From positions 2,666,001 to 2,730,000 of the forward strand of contig NZ_CP023049.2 of NCBI RefSeq assembly GCF_002285635.2: a stretch of DNA of 64,000 nucleotides, read 5' to 3'. A program made the position numbers and the translations under genes. This document shows, piece after piece, positions 17,201 through 25,176 of the stretch. This DNA comes from Chryseobacterium piperi (GTDB lineage: Bacteria > Bacteroidota > Bacteroidia > Flavobacteriales > Weeksellaceae). The notes beneath the pieces were generated by a model. The model did not search any database. It saw nothing but the letters and a program-made list of their open reading frames with translations, and was not told the DNA's origin. Each line of letters begins with the position of its first letter. The stretch's first letter is position 1.

Positions 17201-20023
17201 AAAGATTTTTTAAAAAACATAACAACTGTTCATAAAGTTGAGGCTTATGATAATCTGTATTTACCTAAAAAGTCTGTTACCAAAATTAATGATGGATTTG
17301 CAGTTTTAACCTCTGAATTAGAATACTATCCCCCTAATCTTACTCCAGGAACTAACTATAGTATTGGTAAGCCTAAGATCAAAACAGAAGTAATACAAGC
17401 ATATGGCGATACTAAGTCATCTAAACAAGAGTATATCTATGAAAACAACCTGGTAAAAACTCAGATTACCTGGAACAGAAACAATTCCGGATCTATAACG
17501 GAAACTTATAATTATGATGGTTTTGGAAATATCACCAAAAAAGTAACCCGTAATAGTGTAGATGCTCAAACCCAAACTTCCGATGCTTTATATGACTCTA
17601 AAGGACGTTTTGTCGTAAAGAAAAAAAATAATCTGGGTCTTGAAACCAATATCATTTATAATGACTGGGGACAAATTGAAAAACAAACCGATCCGTTAGG
17701 TAATACATTAGATAATAAATATGATGAATGGGGTAAACTCTTAACCTCCAAAACCAACCTCAGCGGAACGACTTCTTACCAGTACGAAAGGGATAGTAAT
17801 GCCAACCTTATTATAACTCAAAATGATCCGGATGGGAATATTTCTAAAAAATATACCAATAAACTTGGACAGGAATATAAAACCTCTACCAAAGCATTCG
17901 GACAGGGTCAATATATTTCTAAGCAAACCCAGTATGATGTACTCGGTAGAAAGATCAAAGAAAGTGAACCTTATTTTGAGGGACAAACTGCCAATCAATG
18001 GAATAGTATTGAGTATACGGATACCGTATTTCCTACTAAAATAACAGTCTCCTCATTCAACGGTCACAAAGCCGAAACTACAGTTTCAGGCCTGACAACC
18101 ACTGTAAAAGAACTGAATGGTTATGCAAGAACTACTTCCAAGAGAACTGATGCTCTGGACAATGTAATTGCATCCACAGATAAAGGGGGAACGATTAACT
18201 TTTCCTATAATGCAGCGGGTGAACAAATCAAAGCCCAGTATGCTGAGAATAGTGTAACTACAAAATATGATGTATGGGGGAGAAAGTCAGAATTTAATGA
18301 TCCGTCGAATGGAATCTATAAATACGAGTACGATGGTTTTGGGCAACCTAAAAAGATCATTAGCCCTAAAGGAACCAAAGAATATATTTATAATACTAAG
18401 GGACAACTTATCTCTCAAAGGGAACTATCCACTACGGATGCTGGAGAAGCCACCAACAAAACTATTTCTTTTTCTTATGATGATAAAGGAAGAGTCATTT
18501 CAAAATCAGGAACCTCAAAAGGACAAGCCTACAGTTCAAGTATCACTTATGATCCACAAGGAAGAGTTTTATCTTCATCTGAAAGCAGTAACGGAAAGTA
18601 CTTTATCCAAAAAGGAATTACTTATGATGATAAAGCCAGGGTAACTACATACGAAAAGCAGTTGTATTCTTCAGGAACTTTAACTAAAGTACAGATAGAA
18701 AACCTGTACAGCAATTGGAGTGGAGAACTGTTCCAGGTGAAGGATAAAAATACAGGGAGAGTATTATGGCAGCTTCAGGAAACCAACGCTAAAGGACAGG
18801 TACTGAAAGCAAGATTGGGTACAGCCAATATTACCAATACCTATGCTCCTGATGGTTTCTTAACAAGTGTGAACCACTCTTCTACTGCCAAGCCAAGTAT
18901 ATTGCAGTTATCCTACTCTTTTGATGCCATTAAAAATGAGCTGAAAAGCAGAACTACCGGTGGTGATTTTAACATCATTGAGTCTTTTGATTATGATGAT
19001 AACAACCGTCTGGTGAACTGGACCAATCCGGTTACAGGGGTCAAACCTAATGCTAACAGGAATGTATATGATGTGAAGGGAAGAATCCTGGAAAATGACC
19101 AGGTAGGAAGCATCAAGTTCCAAAACAACCAGAAAATCTACCAACCGACCAGTATGGTTCTTAATGCAACCGGAACACAGAATTACAATAATGACCTGAT
19201 TCAAAGTATTGTCTACAATGAAAACAATGATCCAATATTCATTGATGGTGAAAAAGGAGATGTAGCGTTCCAGTACGGACTGACCAGTATGAGACAAAGG
19301 GTTTCTTATGGAGGAAATTTTGCAACTGATGGAGAAGGAAAGTTCACGAAGTTTTATAGTGAGGACGGAAGCTTTGAAGTAATTAAAGATAATATTACAG
19401 GAAGAGAGAAACACATCTTGTACATTGGTGGTAATCCATATGACAGCAATATTGTATATTTGAAAGACTATACCCAGAGTAGCGGTTCTTTTAGGTTTTT
19501 ACATAAGGATTATATTGGAAGTGTATTAGCGATTAGTGATGAAGCAGGAAATAAACTGGAGCAAAGGCATTTTGATGCATGGGGGAATTTTACGCATTTA
19601 AAGATTGGAAATGCAGCTACTCTCACAGGAAATGCGCTCAACCAGCAACTTTCAGCCAATAATTTACTGATCGATAGGGGTTACACCAGTCATGAACATT
19701 TTGCTGAAGTAGGAATTATCCATATGAATGGCAGGTTGTATGATCCATTACTCAGAAGGTTCTTAAATGCTGATGAGAATATCCAGGATCCCACCAATAC
19801 CCAGAATTATAATAAGTATGGATATGTAATGAATAATCCACTGATGTATAATGATCCGAGTGGGGAGCTGATCTGGTTTGTACCTTTAATTGCAGCTGCG
19901 GTTTCTGAGTTTTTTACAATGTATTATACTCAGACCCCTTTTGATCCGCTACGCTTAGCAGGAAATGCTGTAATTTCATACATAAGTGCAGGAATAACTG
20001 GAGTCATAGGGGGGGGTGTTTAA
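14237..20023 (+). CDS. Giant SpvB/VCBS/RHS polymorphic toxin core (frame ends at an 8-G tract)
   Basis: 1928 residues as read. Domains in order: signal peptide (1 to ~19); an SpvB/TcB-like N-terminal domain (~85-390; GQLQFTLPIALPPGIKSVAPQ, GYGWNLSGI); five FG-GAP/VCBS Ca-binding repeats of the DFNGDGKxD type at about 395, 517, 581, 628 and 691; a TcB-type middle; YD/RHS repeats (YNYDGFGNITKK and many more, ~1080-1750); and the RHS-associated core (~1760-1876: GYTSHEHF, NGRLYDPLLRRFLNADE, YGYVMNNPLMYNDPSGE). A toxin tip begins after DPSGE but stops at TAA 20021 because a G8 run shifts the frame. With seven G the frame continues to 20894 and gives one 2218-residue protein. RHS shells encapsulate and deliver C-terminal toxins. 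The signal peptide argues for Sec export first, then probably T9SS or surface display. Confidence 0.88.
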   Translation: MKFLYSFIISLSSVLSFSQTILYQQESTSRTVQDPQAVVLAQGFKATASTSNPFIAKIGTATENQGGGPTNSNAGATNPSGTTAPDGQSFHDTQGNIEVSEAGQLQFTLPIALPPGIKSVAPQINLVYASGTGNGIAGYGWNLSGITAISRIGKTIEKNGETKGVQLDYSDYYSFNGQRLILKSGEYGKDGAEYVTEKYSNVKIKSVGIGLFSGPAQFEVTFEDGSQAWYGATDAGLNNAKTPIEYNIVKWKDVQGNYITYNYLQSGLSNVAVISSIQWGGNETLNKANFNEILFTYISRDLVEQSYVAGAGFIQNSLLKEIKVSSSGNLFKKYVIEYANNDIKYKFVERITEYNANNEAANPIVFKNESSPVGTNIINSNSRYDDIYGDNIITGDFNGDGKLDFLKGNTLMLGRLDGNSNFINVSYEGSFLSVINTPKNNVLLDRQSFATSVYDYQNKKIIINYYALNSSNILEKYNSFVLDNIPQSIFAEAPCYPAYNQNMCNSGFSVGVSAKEGDFNGDGVSELLLLVYGSTSCDCEDYYGSNQTRTNTSSGEAYFYVDTKTNFNKKSTYDPILYTVGDFDGDGKSDLINLSGGSNIYSFNETSKDFELKVQSSVQIKSEGRKFGDFNGDGKMDILAPVGVGSSDWKMYISTGKGFKEFYYSNLYLYQPRTQGALTKRRVTLRTYSTSDFNKDGKSDLMIFESQVWFREWAINNPDSSYGFNYLRNEGVDTAGKPIFLNVYNIAPKEATAWGDQNSEDINYSNYGEHYIPLFGSFRIAQLNTEFVIIHKTKLITWDLGSKIDKISRINSITQGGIKTDIEYSPLVNEGNIYRSYLDANPLMYPYVNVRENLNYYVVSKLIQDQRKQEFRYRDLVAHLHGKGTIGFRQTARSTFFANGLENTKIWTGSEINPLNEGLPYKDWSIRTNDENKVFPADISLNNTQLLSFKQNEYKIDRLLNGSIVSSTVANTNKSKIVTSISPDTTTSKDFLKNITTVHKVEAYDNLYLPKKSVTKINDGFAVLTSELEYYPPNLTPGTNYSIGKPKIKTEVIQAYGDTKSSKQEYIYENNLVKTQITWNRNNSGSITETYNYDGFGNITKKVTRNSVDAQTQTSDALYDSKGRFVVKKKNNLGLETNIIYNDWGQIEKQTDPLGNTLDNKYDEWGKLLTSKTNLSGTTSYQYERDSNANLIITQNDPDGNISKKYTNKLGQEYKTSTKAFGQGQYISKQTQYDVLGRKIKESEPYFEGQTANQWNSIEYTDTVFPTKITVSSFNGHKAETTVSGLTTTVKELNGYARTTSKRTDALDNVIASTDKGGTINFSYNAAGEQIKAQYAENSVTTKYDVWGRKSEFNDPSNGIYKYEYDGFGQPKKIISPKGTKEYIYNTKGQLISQRELSTTDAGEATNKTISFSYDDKGRVISKSGTSKGQAYSSSITYDPQGRVLSSSESSNGKYFIQKGITYDDKARVTTYEKQLYSSGTLTKVQIENLYSNWSGELFQVKDKNTGRVLWQLQETNAKGQVLKARLGTANITNTYAPDGFLTSVNHSSTAKPSILQLSYSFDAIKNELKSRTTGGDFNIIESFDYDDNNRLVNWTNPVTGVKPNANRNVYDVKGRILENDQVGSIKFQNNQKIYQPTSMVLNATGTQNYNNDLIQSIVYNENNDPIFIDGEKGDVAFQYGLTSMRQRVSYGGNFATDGEGKFTKFYSEDGSFEVIKDNITGREKHILYIGGNPYDSNIVYLKDYTQSSGSFRFLHKDYIGSVLAISDEAGNKLEQRHFDAWGNFTHLKIGNAATLTGNALNQQLSANNLLIDRGYTSHEHFAEVGIIHMNGRLYDPLLRRFLNADENIQDPTNTQNYNKYGYVMNNPLMYNDPSGELIWFVPLIAAAVSEFFTMYYTQTPFDPLRLAGNAVISYISAGITGVIGGGV
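20009..20016 (+). repeat. Poly-G(8) tract at the RHS core/toxin-tip boundary
   Basis: Eight consecutive G in an A+T-rich gene. One G fewer joins the RHS frame to the downstream tip (V-I-G-G-V-F-K-I-S); with eight the product ends after GVIGGGV. Poly-G runs are classic slippage sites and also common sequencing-error sites. Confidence 0.85.
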
Positions 20024-20894
20024 AATATCTCCGGGAGCAACAACCCTTGTTAAACTGGGAACCCTTGCAGCAAAAGCTGGGGCACACTCTTTCACCCAAG
20101 GTGTTGTTTCCACAGTACTGGGAGGAAATTTCTGGTCTGGAGTATTAAGTGCTGCATTTACTAGCGTATCTAATGATTTATTAGGGCTAGCCGGGGAAGG
20201 AAGTATATTAGCAAGCAATGGATTTGCATTATTTAGCGGAGCTGTGACTGGGGGTGTTGGTTCGGTACTCGGAGGAGGAAACTTCTGGATGGGGGCTGGA
20301 CAAGGGCTAATTGTAACTGCTTTCAATTTCCTTGCTCATAAAGAAACTACTGTTGTTGAGGAAAATAATACCGATGGAGATTGTTCTACTTGTCCAAAAA
20401 ATGCAAAAAATGGACAGTTCTATACAGAGGATTATACGATATTCGACAAAGAATTCTGGACTTGGGATAACATTAGTAATGGACGCAGATCTTATTCCTA
20501 TTGGAATGATGAATGGAAGGAAATTAAACCTTTCGCAGGTACAGTTCCAATTGGTCCTGCAGGTTCATTTAATATATTAAAATTAAAGTCTTTGAAATCT
20601 GCATTATCATTATTCAAAGGAGGAAAATTAACTAATGCTGGACGCGCAGTAACAAAACATCCTGAATATTTTGGATTTGAATCTACAGAAGCTTTAATGA
20701 AAGTATTTAGAAGTCCAAGTGCTATAAATAATTTAGGAGCAACTACGGTAAAAAATATTTTACGTAATGGTGTTAGAACTACTGGGTCAGGAGGAAGGTA
20801 TCCTCAAGGTTGGGTTACTTATACTTTACCAAATGGAAATGCCGCAAGTTGGACTGTAGACGGTATATTTATTGGATTTAGGGGATTAAAATAA
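20016..20894 (+). CDS. C-terminal toxin tip of the RHS protein, out of frame with its core
   Basis: 292 codons open from the G tract; a GTG at 20016 is only a formal start, with no credible ribosome site, so this is best read as the continuation of the RHS gene. It starts with a Gly-rich pretoxin linker (GGNFWSG, GGVGSVLGGGNFWMGAGQG, FNFLAH) shared with the second tip at 22.6 kb. After a variable linker comes a ~90-residue C-terminal module: GRAVTKHPEYFGFES, TTVKNILRNGV, GRYPQGWVTYTLPNG and WTVDGIFIGF. This looks like a small nuclease-type toxin of RHS/CDI systems, possibly BECR-fold, but I cannot name the family. The immunity candidate starts 7 bp later. Confidence 0.7.
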   Translation: MFKISPGATTLVKLGTLAAKAGAHSFTQGVVSTVLGGNFWSGVLSAAFTSVSNDLLGLAGEGSILASNGFALFSGAVTGGVGSVLGGGNFWMGAGQGLIVTAFNFLAHKETTVVEENNTDGDCSTCPKNAKNGQFYTEDYTIFDKEFWTWDNISNGRRSYSYWNDEWKEIKPFAGTVPIGPAGSFNILKLKSLKSALSLFKGGKLTNAGRAVTKHPEYFGFESTEALMKVFRSPSAINNLGATTVKNILRNGVRTTGSGGRYPQGWVTYTLPNGNAASWTVDGIFIGFRGLK

Positions 20895-20901
20895 ATTAAA
20901 T

Positions 20902-21153
20902 ATGAAAAAGAATATTAGAATAGAAGAAGTCGGAGATATTAATTCAGACTATCCTTATTTAGAAGTCTTTTTAGAAGGAGATACATCACCTTTTTTAGAA
21001 ATAGCAATTAATAATAAAGAATTATTATTTAAAATTTACACTCTTAAACAAAATATTCTATTAAGTTATGAAGAATGGGAATATATTCAAAAAGTCGCTA
21101 ATGATTTTTTGCCACGAGCTTTAAAGGATGAGGATGATTACCTTAAGTGGTAA
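20902..21153 (+). CDS. Putative immunity protein for the first RHS tip
   Basis: 83 residues, acidic, cytoplasmic (no signal). Key segments: EEVGDINSDYPYLEVFLEGD, FLEIAINNKELLFKIY, LSYEEWEYIQKVANDFLPRAL. It begins 7 bp after the toxin-tip stop, the standard position for the cognate antidote in polymorphic-toxin loci. The acidic character fits binding to a basic nuclease module. Function is inferred from position and size. Confidence 0.65.
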   Translation: MKKNIRIEEVGDINSDYPYLEVFLEGDTSPFLEIAINNKELLFKIYTLKQNILLSYEEWEYIQKVANDFLPRALKDEDDYLKW

Positions 21154-21199
21154 TATCTCATTTATGATGATTTCAGATCTTAAAGCTATACCCGGTATT

Positions 21200-21384
21200 C
21201 CCCAGCTACCGCACGAATCTTTTCGTGTGGTGAGAAAATAATAAGCAAAACGGTTGCATACTGCAGCCGTTTTGTTATTTAAAAGACTTCCAATAGAACT
21301 ACAGATTCGTGCAATAGATGTTCTTTATAGACAGCTAAATTCCTCTCAAAAGAATATTTTTAATATTCTGTTTAAATATATTAA
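21200..21384 (+). repeat. Cassette repeat copy 1 (full length, ~185 bp) with hairpin and terminator
   Basis: It starts with CCCAGCTACC and a 10-bp hairpin ACCGCACGAA / TTCGTGTGGT (21208-21231), then GAGAAAATAATAAGC, then a rho-independent terminator AAAACGGTTGCA / TGCAGCCGTTTT with T-rich tail (about 21247-21280), then about 100 bp ending TTTAAATATATTAA. Copy 3 at 23638 is nearly identical over the full length. It sits right behind a toxin/immunity pair. Confidence 0.85.
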
Positions 21385-21464
21385 CCCAGCTACCGCACGA
21401 ATCCTTTCGTGTGGTGAGAATAATAAGCAAAACAATTGTAGTCTGCTACAGTTTTTTAAGACCC
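21385..21464 (+). repeat. Cassette repeat copy 2 (partial, tandem to copy 1)
   Basis: It begins immediately where copy 1 ends, with CCCAGCTACCGCACGAATCC and the same hairpin. The terminator part has diverged (AAAACAATTGTAG...CTACAGTTTTTT) and the copy stops after TTAAGAC. Confidence 0.8.
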
Positions 21465-21537
21465 CAAGCTGGTGCGAGCATCTTGCTCGTACCGTTCTTG
21501 AGAATGCACCCCATTTCTCAAGGAACTTTACCTACTC
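21465..21537 (+). other. Junction segment with two hairpins before the orphan RHS fragment
   Basis: GGTGCGAGCATCTTGCTCGTACC and CTTGAGAA...TTTCTCAAG form two small hairpins just before homology to the RHS gene resumes at about 21538. No coding frame. Confidence 0.45.
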
Positions 21538-21617
21538 TCCAAAGTTTATAATGAAAACAATGATCCAATCCAATATTCATTGATGGTGAAAAAGGAGATG
21601 TAGCGTTTCAGTATGGA

Positions 21618-23213
21618 TTGACCAGCATGAGACAAAGGGTTTCTTATGGAGGAAATTTTGCTGCTAGTGGGGAAGGAAAGTTCACGAAGTTTTATAGTGA
21701 AGATGGAAGCTTTGAAGTAATTAAGGATAATACCACAGGGAGAGAAAAACATATCTTGTATATTGGTGGTAATCCATATGACAGCAATATTGTATATTTG
21801 AAAGACTATACCCAGAGCAGTGGTTCTTTTAGGTTTTTACATAAAGATTATATAGGAAGTATCTTAGCCATTAGTGATGAAGCAGGAAATAAACTGGAGC
21901 AAAGGCATTTTGATGCATGGGGGAATTTTACGCATTTAAAGATTGGAAATGCGGCTACCCTCACCGGAAATGCTCTCAACCAGCAACTCTTAACTATGAG
22001 CCTAGTAATAGATAGGGGCTACACCAGTCATGAACATTTTGCAGAAGTCGGGATTATTCATATGAATGGAAGGTTATATGATCCACTTTTAAGAAGATTC
22101 TTAAACGCAGATGAGAATATCCAGGATCCTTCCAATACCCAGAATTATAATAAGTATGGGTATGTATTGAATAATCCACTCATGTATAATGATCCGAGTG
22201 GGGAGTTTGCTTTTTCAGTTTTTGTAGCATTATTATCTAAAGCCGTATTCTCTGCTACAATAATAAAAGCCTTTACCTATACAACAACTTCTTTGATTAA
22301 TAAGAATTTTAGTGTCAACGGCTTTTTCAGGTCTGTTTCATATTCTGCAGCATGGTCGATACCAAGCTTTATTCTTACTTTTGGAATAGGAGAACTTTTA
22401 CAGATTTCCAGCATTGTAAGTGCTTTGGGGCCTGACGGAGTGAGCATAGCCAGAGCAGGACTACATGCAGTAAGCATGGGAACGTTATCTACTTTTAATG
22501 GGGGCAATTTTTTCAATAACGCATTAAGTTCTGTTTTTGCCAGCCTTACAGGAGATCTTTTAAAAGGAACAGGAGGTTTCTTAGGAAGTGATTTAGGGCA
22601 GATGTTAAGCGGCATAACAACAGGAGGTGTAGGAAGTGTATTAGGGGGTGGCAATTTTTGGGAAGGGGCAATGAATGGATTTTTTATTATAGCTTTTAAT
22701 CACTTGGCTCACTCAGAAGACATGCAACCTGATAATGGCTACGATAAAAATGGCAAGAAAATAAATGATAATGGAGGAGATACGACGGATTATCTATATG
22801 ATGATCAAGGTAAAGTAATAGGATCAACAAGTGTAAAAATAAGTAACTTCCAGGGTGGAGAAGTAAGCTCCAATATGGAAGGTTACGGATACAGGATGAG
22901 AACTAGTGGAACCGGGGGAGCTTTATATGATCCGAGTTTTGACATGTTTACCGAATATTATCTTCCAGGCAAAATTGTTGGTAGAATTTGGTCAGGAGCA
23001 AAATTCATTTTTAGCACAAAGGTAGGAGGACAGTTTAGTCTGGGATGGCTTGACAAGCCTACTAAATTTATGATTAGATTTGAAAAACATAGCTTACCCA
23101 AAATAGGAGGAGGAAGAGGATATCCTATACATTTTAATATTGAAAAGATGGGTAAATTCAATAAACACATTTTTCCAAATCCTAAAGATTGGGGAAAATA
23201 TAAAGTTCGTTAA
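21618..23213 (+). CDS. Orphan RHS core fragment with an alternative toxin tip
   Basis: 531 codons from a TTG; an in-frame ATG is at 21627 and the frame is open from 21564. The first ~195 residues repeat the end of the big RHS protein almost word for word (GNFTHLKIGNAATLTGNA, HMNGRLYDPLLRRFLNADE, YNDPSGE). At DNA level the match runs from about 21538 to 22207 against about 19206-19868. A 5-bp duplication (CCAAT) at about 21566-21575 breaks the frame upstream, so it has no N-terminal half. After DPSGE the sequence is new: hydrophobic helices, the shared GGVGSVLGGGNFWEGA pretoxin motif and a C-terminal module (RFEKHSLPKIGGGRGYP, KHIFPNPKDWGKYKVR) of unknown activity. It is a displaced tip cassette that could be swapped into the main gene by recombination across the shared core. 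Confidence 0.8.
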   Translation: MTSMRQRVSYGGNFAASGEGKFTKFYSEDGSFEVIKDNTTGREKHILYIGGNPYDSNIVYLKDYTQSSGSFRFLHKDYIGSILAISDEAGNKLEQRHFDAWGNFTHLKIGNAATLTGNALNQQLLTMSLVIDRGYTSHEHFAEVGIIHMNGRLYDPLLRRFLNADENIQDPSNTQNYNKYGYVLNNPLMYNDPSGEFAFSVFVALLSKAVFSATIIKAFTYTTTSLINKNFSVNGFFRSVSYSAAWSIPSFILTFGIGELLQISSIVSALGPDGVSIARAGLHAVSMGTLSTFNGGNFFNNALSSVFASLTGDLLKGTGGFLGSDLGQMLSGITTGGVGSVLGGGNFWEGAMNGFFIIAFNHLAHSEDMQPDNGYDKNGKKINDNGGDTTDYLYDDQGKVIGSTSVKISNFQGGEVSSNMEGYGYRMRTSGTGGALYDPSFDMFTEYYLPGKIVGRIWSGAKFIFSTKVGGQFSLGWLDKPTKFMIRFEKHSLPKIGGGRGYPIHFNIEKMGKFNKHIFPNPKDWGKYKVR

Positions 23214-23215
23214 TT

Positions 23216-23632
23216 ATGAAAGTTATACTATTACATATAATCGAATATCTTAATAAGAGAAATTACATATTTGATAAAACATCAATTGTTAACAATTCAA
23301 ATATATACATAGAAAAGGAAATAGATGGAAAATTACTTTCTATAGATTTAAGGAAAGATTTGATAAAAATACAATTTAATCTTATTGAGAACTATTTTTT
23401 TGAAGATATTGAAGAAATTTTCACTAGTTTTTTTGAAGGAAAATATGTTATAAAATATTATTACTCTAAAGAGAAAATAATTTTTTCTAAATTAAAGTGG
23501 TTAAAAAAATCGAGCATATTGCAACAAAATAATATAAAAACAAAATATAAACTGTTTGATTGCTCATCTGTCAATAAAATAGAAAAAGATATTGGCATAG
23601 ACTGGATGCAAAAAGATAATTCGATCTCTTAA
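23216..23632 (+). CDS. Putative immunity protein for the alternative tip
   Basis: 138 residues, no signal peptide, rich in Lys, Ile and Asn. The start codon is 2 bp behind the stop of the toxin cassette, indicating translational coupling. Features: IEKEIDGKLLSIDLRKD, FFEDIEEIFTSFFEGKYVIK, KYKLFDCSSVNKIEKDIGID. No family recognised. The cognate-antidote role is inferred from position. Repeat copy 3 begins 5 bp after the stop. Confidence 0.6.
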   Translation: MKVILLHIIEYLNKRNYIFDKTSIVNNSNIYIEKEIDGKLLSIDLRKDLIKIQFNLIENYFFEDIEEIFTSFFEGKYVIKYYYSKEKIIFSKLKWLKKSSILQQNNIKTKYKLFDCSSVNKIEKDIGIDWMQKDNSIS

Positions 23633-23637
23633 ATTCC

Positions 23638-23822
23638 CCCAGCTACCGTACGAATCCTTTCGTATGGTGAGAATAATAAGCAAAACGGTTGCAGACTGCA
23701 GCCGTTTTGTTATTTAAAAGACTTCCAATAGAACTACAGATTCGTGCAATAGATGTTCTTTATAGACAGCTAAATTCCTCTCAAAAGAATATTTTTAATA
23801 TTCTTTTTAAATATATTAACCC
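23638..23822 (+). repeat. Cassette repeat copy 3 (full length)
   Basis: Nearly identical to copy 1 over about 185 bp. The hairpin here is ACCGTACGAA / TTCGTATGGT, so the C-G pair of copy 1 is replaced by a T-A pair on both sides, a compensatory change. The terminator AAAACGGTTGCA / TGCAGCCGTTTT is intact. Confidence 0.85.
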
Positions 23823-23846
23823 AATGTTTTCTAAAAAAATTGTTAA

Positions 23847-24359
23847 ATGAAAAACATAATATACTTGATTTTATTATGGAGCTGTAATCAGAATAATAAG
23901 GTTACCTCAATTTCATATGAAATTGAGGTAACTAAAAAACAATCTATTGAAATAAAAATATCAAACAATACAGACAAAAATTATTTTTTTACTCATCCTA
24001 AATTATTTTTTATAAAAACAAACAATAGAAGTAAGAACATATTAACGGAAGATATAATTACTGAGGCTAAATATAATTATGATGATTTTATATTTTTAGG
24101 AACCAAAAAATCCAATTCATTTATAACCGTCCATAATACCTTCCATAATTGTAATTCAATCTTTTTTCTATTAAAAAAAGGAGAAAATATAAAATTAAAG
24201 TACAACATTAAAAACAGTGAAGATTTATCATTTGGAAGATACTCTGTTATTATAAATGATTTAAATTGCAATACAGATCTGATAAAAAAGAAAATTCCAG
24301 CAGATTTTATCTACTACAAAGATTCATTATCAATTCCTCACGAAATAAATATTAAATAA
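23847..24359 (+). CDS. Orphan lipoprotein, probable immunity-type protein
   Basis: 170 residues. A short lipoprotein signal is followed by the lipobox LLWS-C (Cys14), so the product should sit in a membrane facing the periplasm. The body is beta-rich and Asn/Lys/Ile-rich (EIEVTKKQSIEIKISNNTD, CNSIFFLLKKGENIKLKYN, YSVIINDLNCN). No toxin precedes it; it is sandwiched between cassette repeats 3 and 4, as expected for an antidote kept after its toxin was lost. The family is not recognised. Confidence 0.55.
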   Translation: MKNIIYLILLWSCNQNNKVTSISYEIEVTKKQSIEIKISNNTDKNYFFTHPKLFFIKTNNRSKNILTEDIITEAKYNYDDFIFLGTKKSNSFITVHNTFHNCNSIFFLLKKGENIKLKYNIKNSEDLSFGRYSVIINDLNCNTDLIKKKIPADFIYYKDSLSIPHEINIK

Positions 24360-24480
24360 CAAGACTTTAGGCTTTTCTATTCTAGCAAGACTTAAAAAGT
24401 CGAGCTTTTTTAAAATACTTTGTTGATGTAAAACAATAATAACACAGAATTTACTCACCAAAGAAATTTTCTAGAAAAAG
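24360..24480 (+). other. Short spacer with a weak terminator-like hairpin
   Basis: GACTT AAA AAGTC followed by GAGC and six T (around 24389-24413) could end the preceding transcript. Nothing else is seen. Confidence 0.35.
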
Positions 24481-24613
24481 CCCCAGCTACCGCATGAATC
24501 CTTTCGTGCGATGAGAATAATAATATAAACCGAGGATTATGTGTAAATTACACCTATGAAAAGGCATCATGCTTCTTTTTAAATAGAACCATACGAAAGG
24601 ATTCGTGCGGTAG
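24481..24613. repeat. Cassette repeat copy 4 with an opposed partial copy
   Basis: A partial copy in the forward direction (CAGCTACCGCATGAATCC, hairpin decayed) is followed at 24589-24613 by an inverted partial copy (CCATACGAAAGGATTCGTGC then GGTAG). The two face each other across ~80 bp and could form a large hairpin. The terminator part is missing from both. Confidence 0.7.
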
Positions 24614-24720
24614 AAAGAGGCTCGCGCTTTACACACATTATGGTATGGTTTTAATCTATATCCTTCTAATCAGATATTGGCTATGCCTATTTATAGTATT
24701 GAATATAAAAATAGATATAA
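24614..24720 (+). other. Spacer before the lipoprotein pair
   Basis: 107 bp with no coding frame or obvious promoter match. Confidence 0.3.
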
Positions 24721-25176
24721 ATGGTTAAAAAAATAAAAATTTTCAAAAGTTTTCTATTGATTATAATAATTCTCGTAAGCTGTGTTTCCAATGAGACAAA
24801 GTTTCAGATAACTATCTCATCATTGCAAGAGGCAGATAAACCTTACCCTATAATTATTTTAACAAATAAGAGGAAAAATGACGAACCGAAATTTCCCGAA
24901 CATTATTACCAGATACATCAAAGAGATTTAAAAAAAATTGAAAAAAAATGTTCAGTTAAAAGAAAATTGGGAGAACAAAAATTATTATTAATTGAAATAA
25001 ATAAGAATAACAAAAAAGAAAAATATTTTTTTAATAAGAAAGAAAGTATTGACATTCTTAAAGATATCCAAAAGTTTACTTCTGGTTATGATAATGAAAG
25101 CCTAACAGAAGATCTTTTATACCTTCAAAAAGTGACTGAAAATTTATCTTCTCTATCATCCTCGAACAATGAATAA
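24721..25176 (+). CDS. Orphan immunity-like lipoprotein A
   Basis: 151 residues; lipoprotein signal with lipobox LVS-C (Cys at about 21). The body contains EADKPYPIIILTNKR, HYYQIHQRDLKKIEKK, KLLLIEINKNNKKEKYFF and a C-terminal helical tail. It is a clear paralogue of the next gene, with DKPYPIIIL against DKPFPKIIF and the same order of Y-Q, linker, L-IN-NK and long-helix segments. Tandem divergent antidotes without toxin are typical of the distal part of RHS/CDI cassette arrays. Its stop overlaps the next start by 8 bp. Confidence 0.55.
   Translation: MVKKIKIFKSFLLIIIILVSCVSNETKFQITISSLQEADKPYPIIILTNKRKNDEPKFPEHYYQIHQRDLKKIEKKCSVKRKLGEQKLLLIEINKNNKKEKYFFNKKESIDILKDIQKFTSGYDNESLTEDLLYLQKVTENLSSLSSSNNE

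Noticed and set aside
18908..19414. 168-codon antisense frame inside the RHS gene
   Set aside because: It recurs in part at 21546-21752 only because the RHS core is duplicated; there is no independent evidence of coding.
21254..21583. 109-codon open frame in the repeat region
   Set aside because: It runs through repeat copies 1 and 2, the hairpin junction and the frame-broken start of the RHS fragment, and has no ATG or conserved sequence; it is a chance frame.
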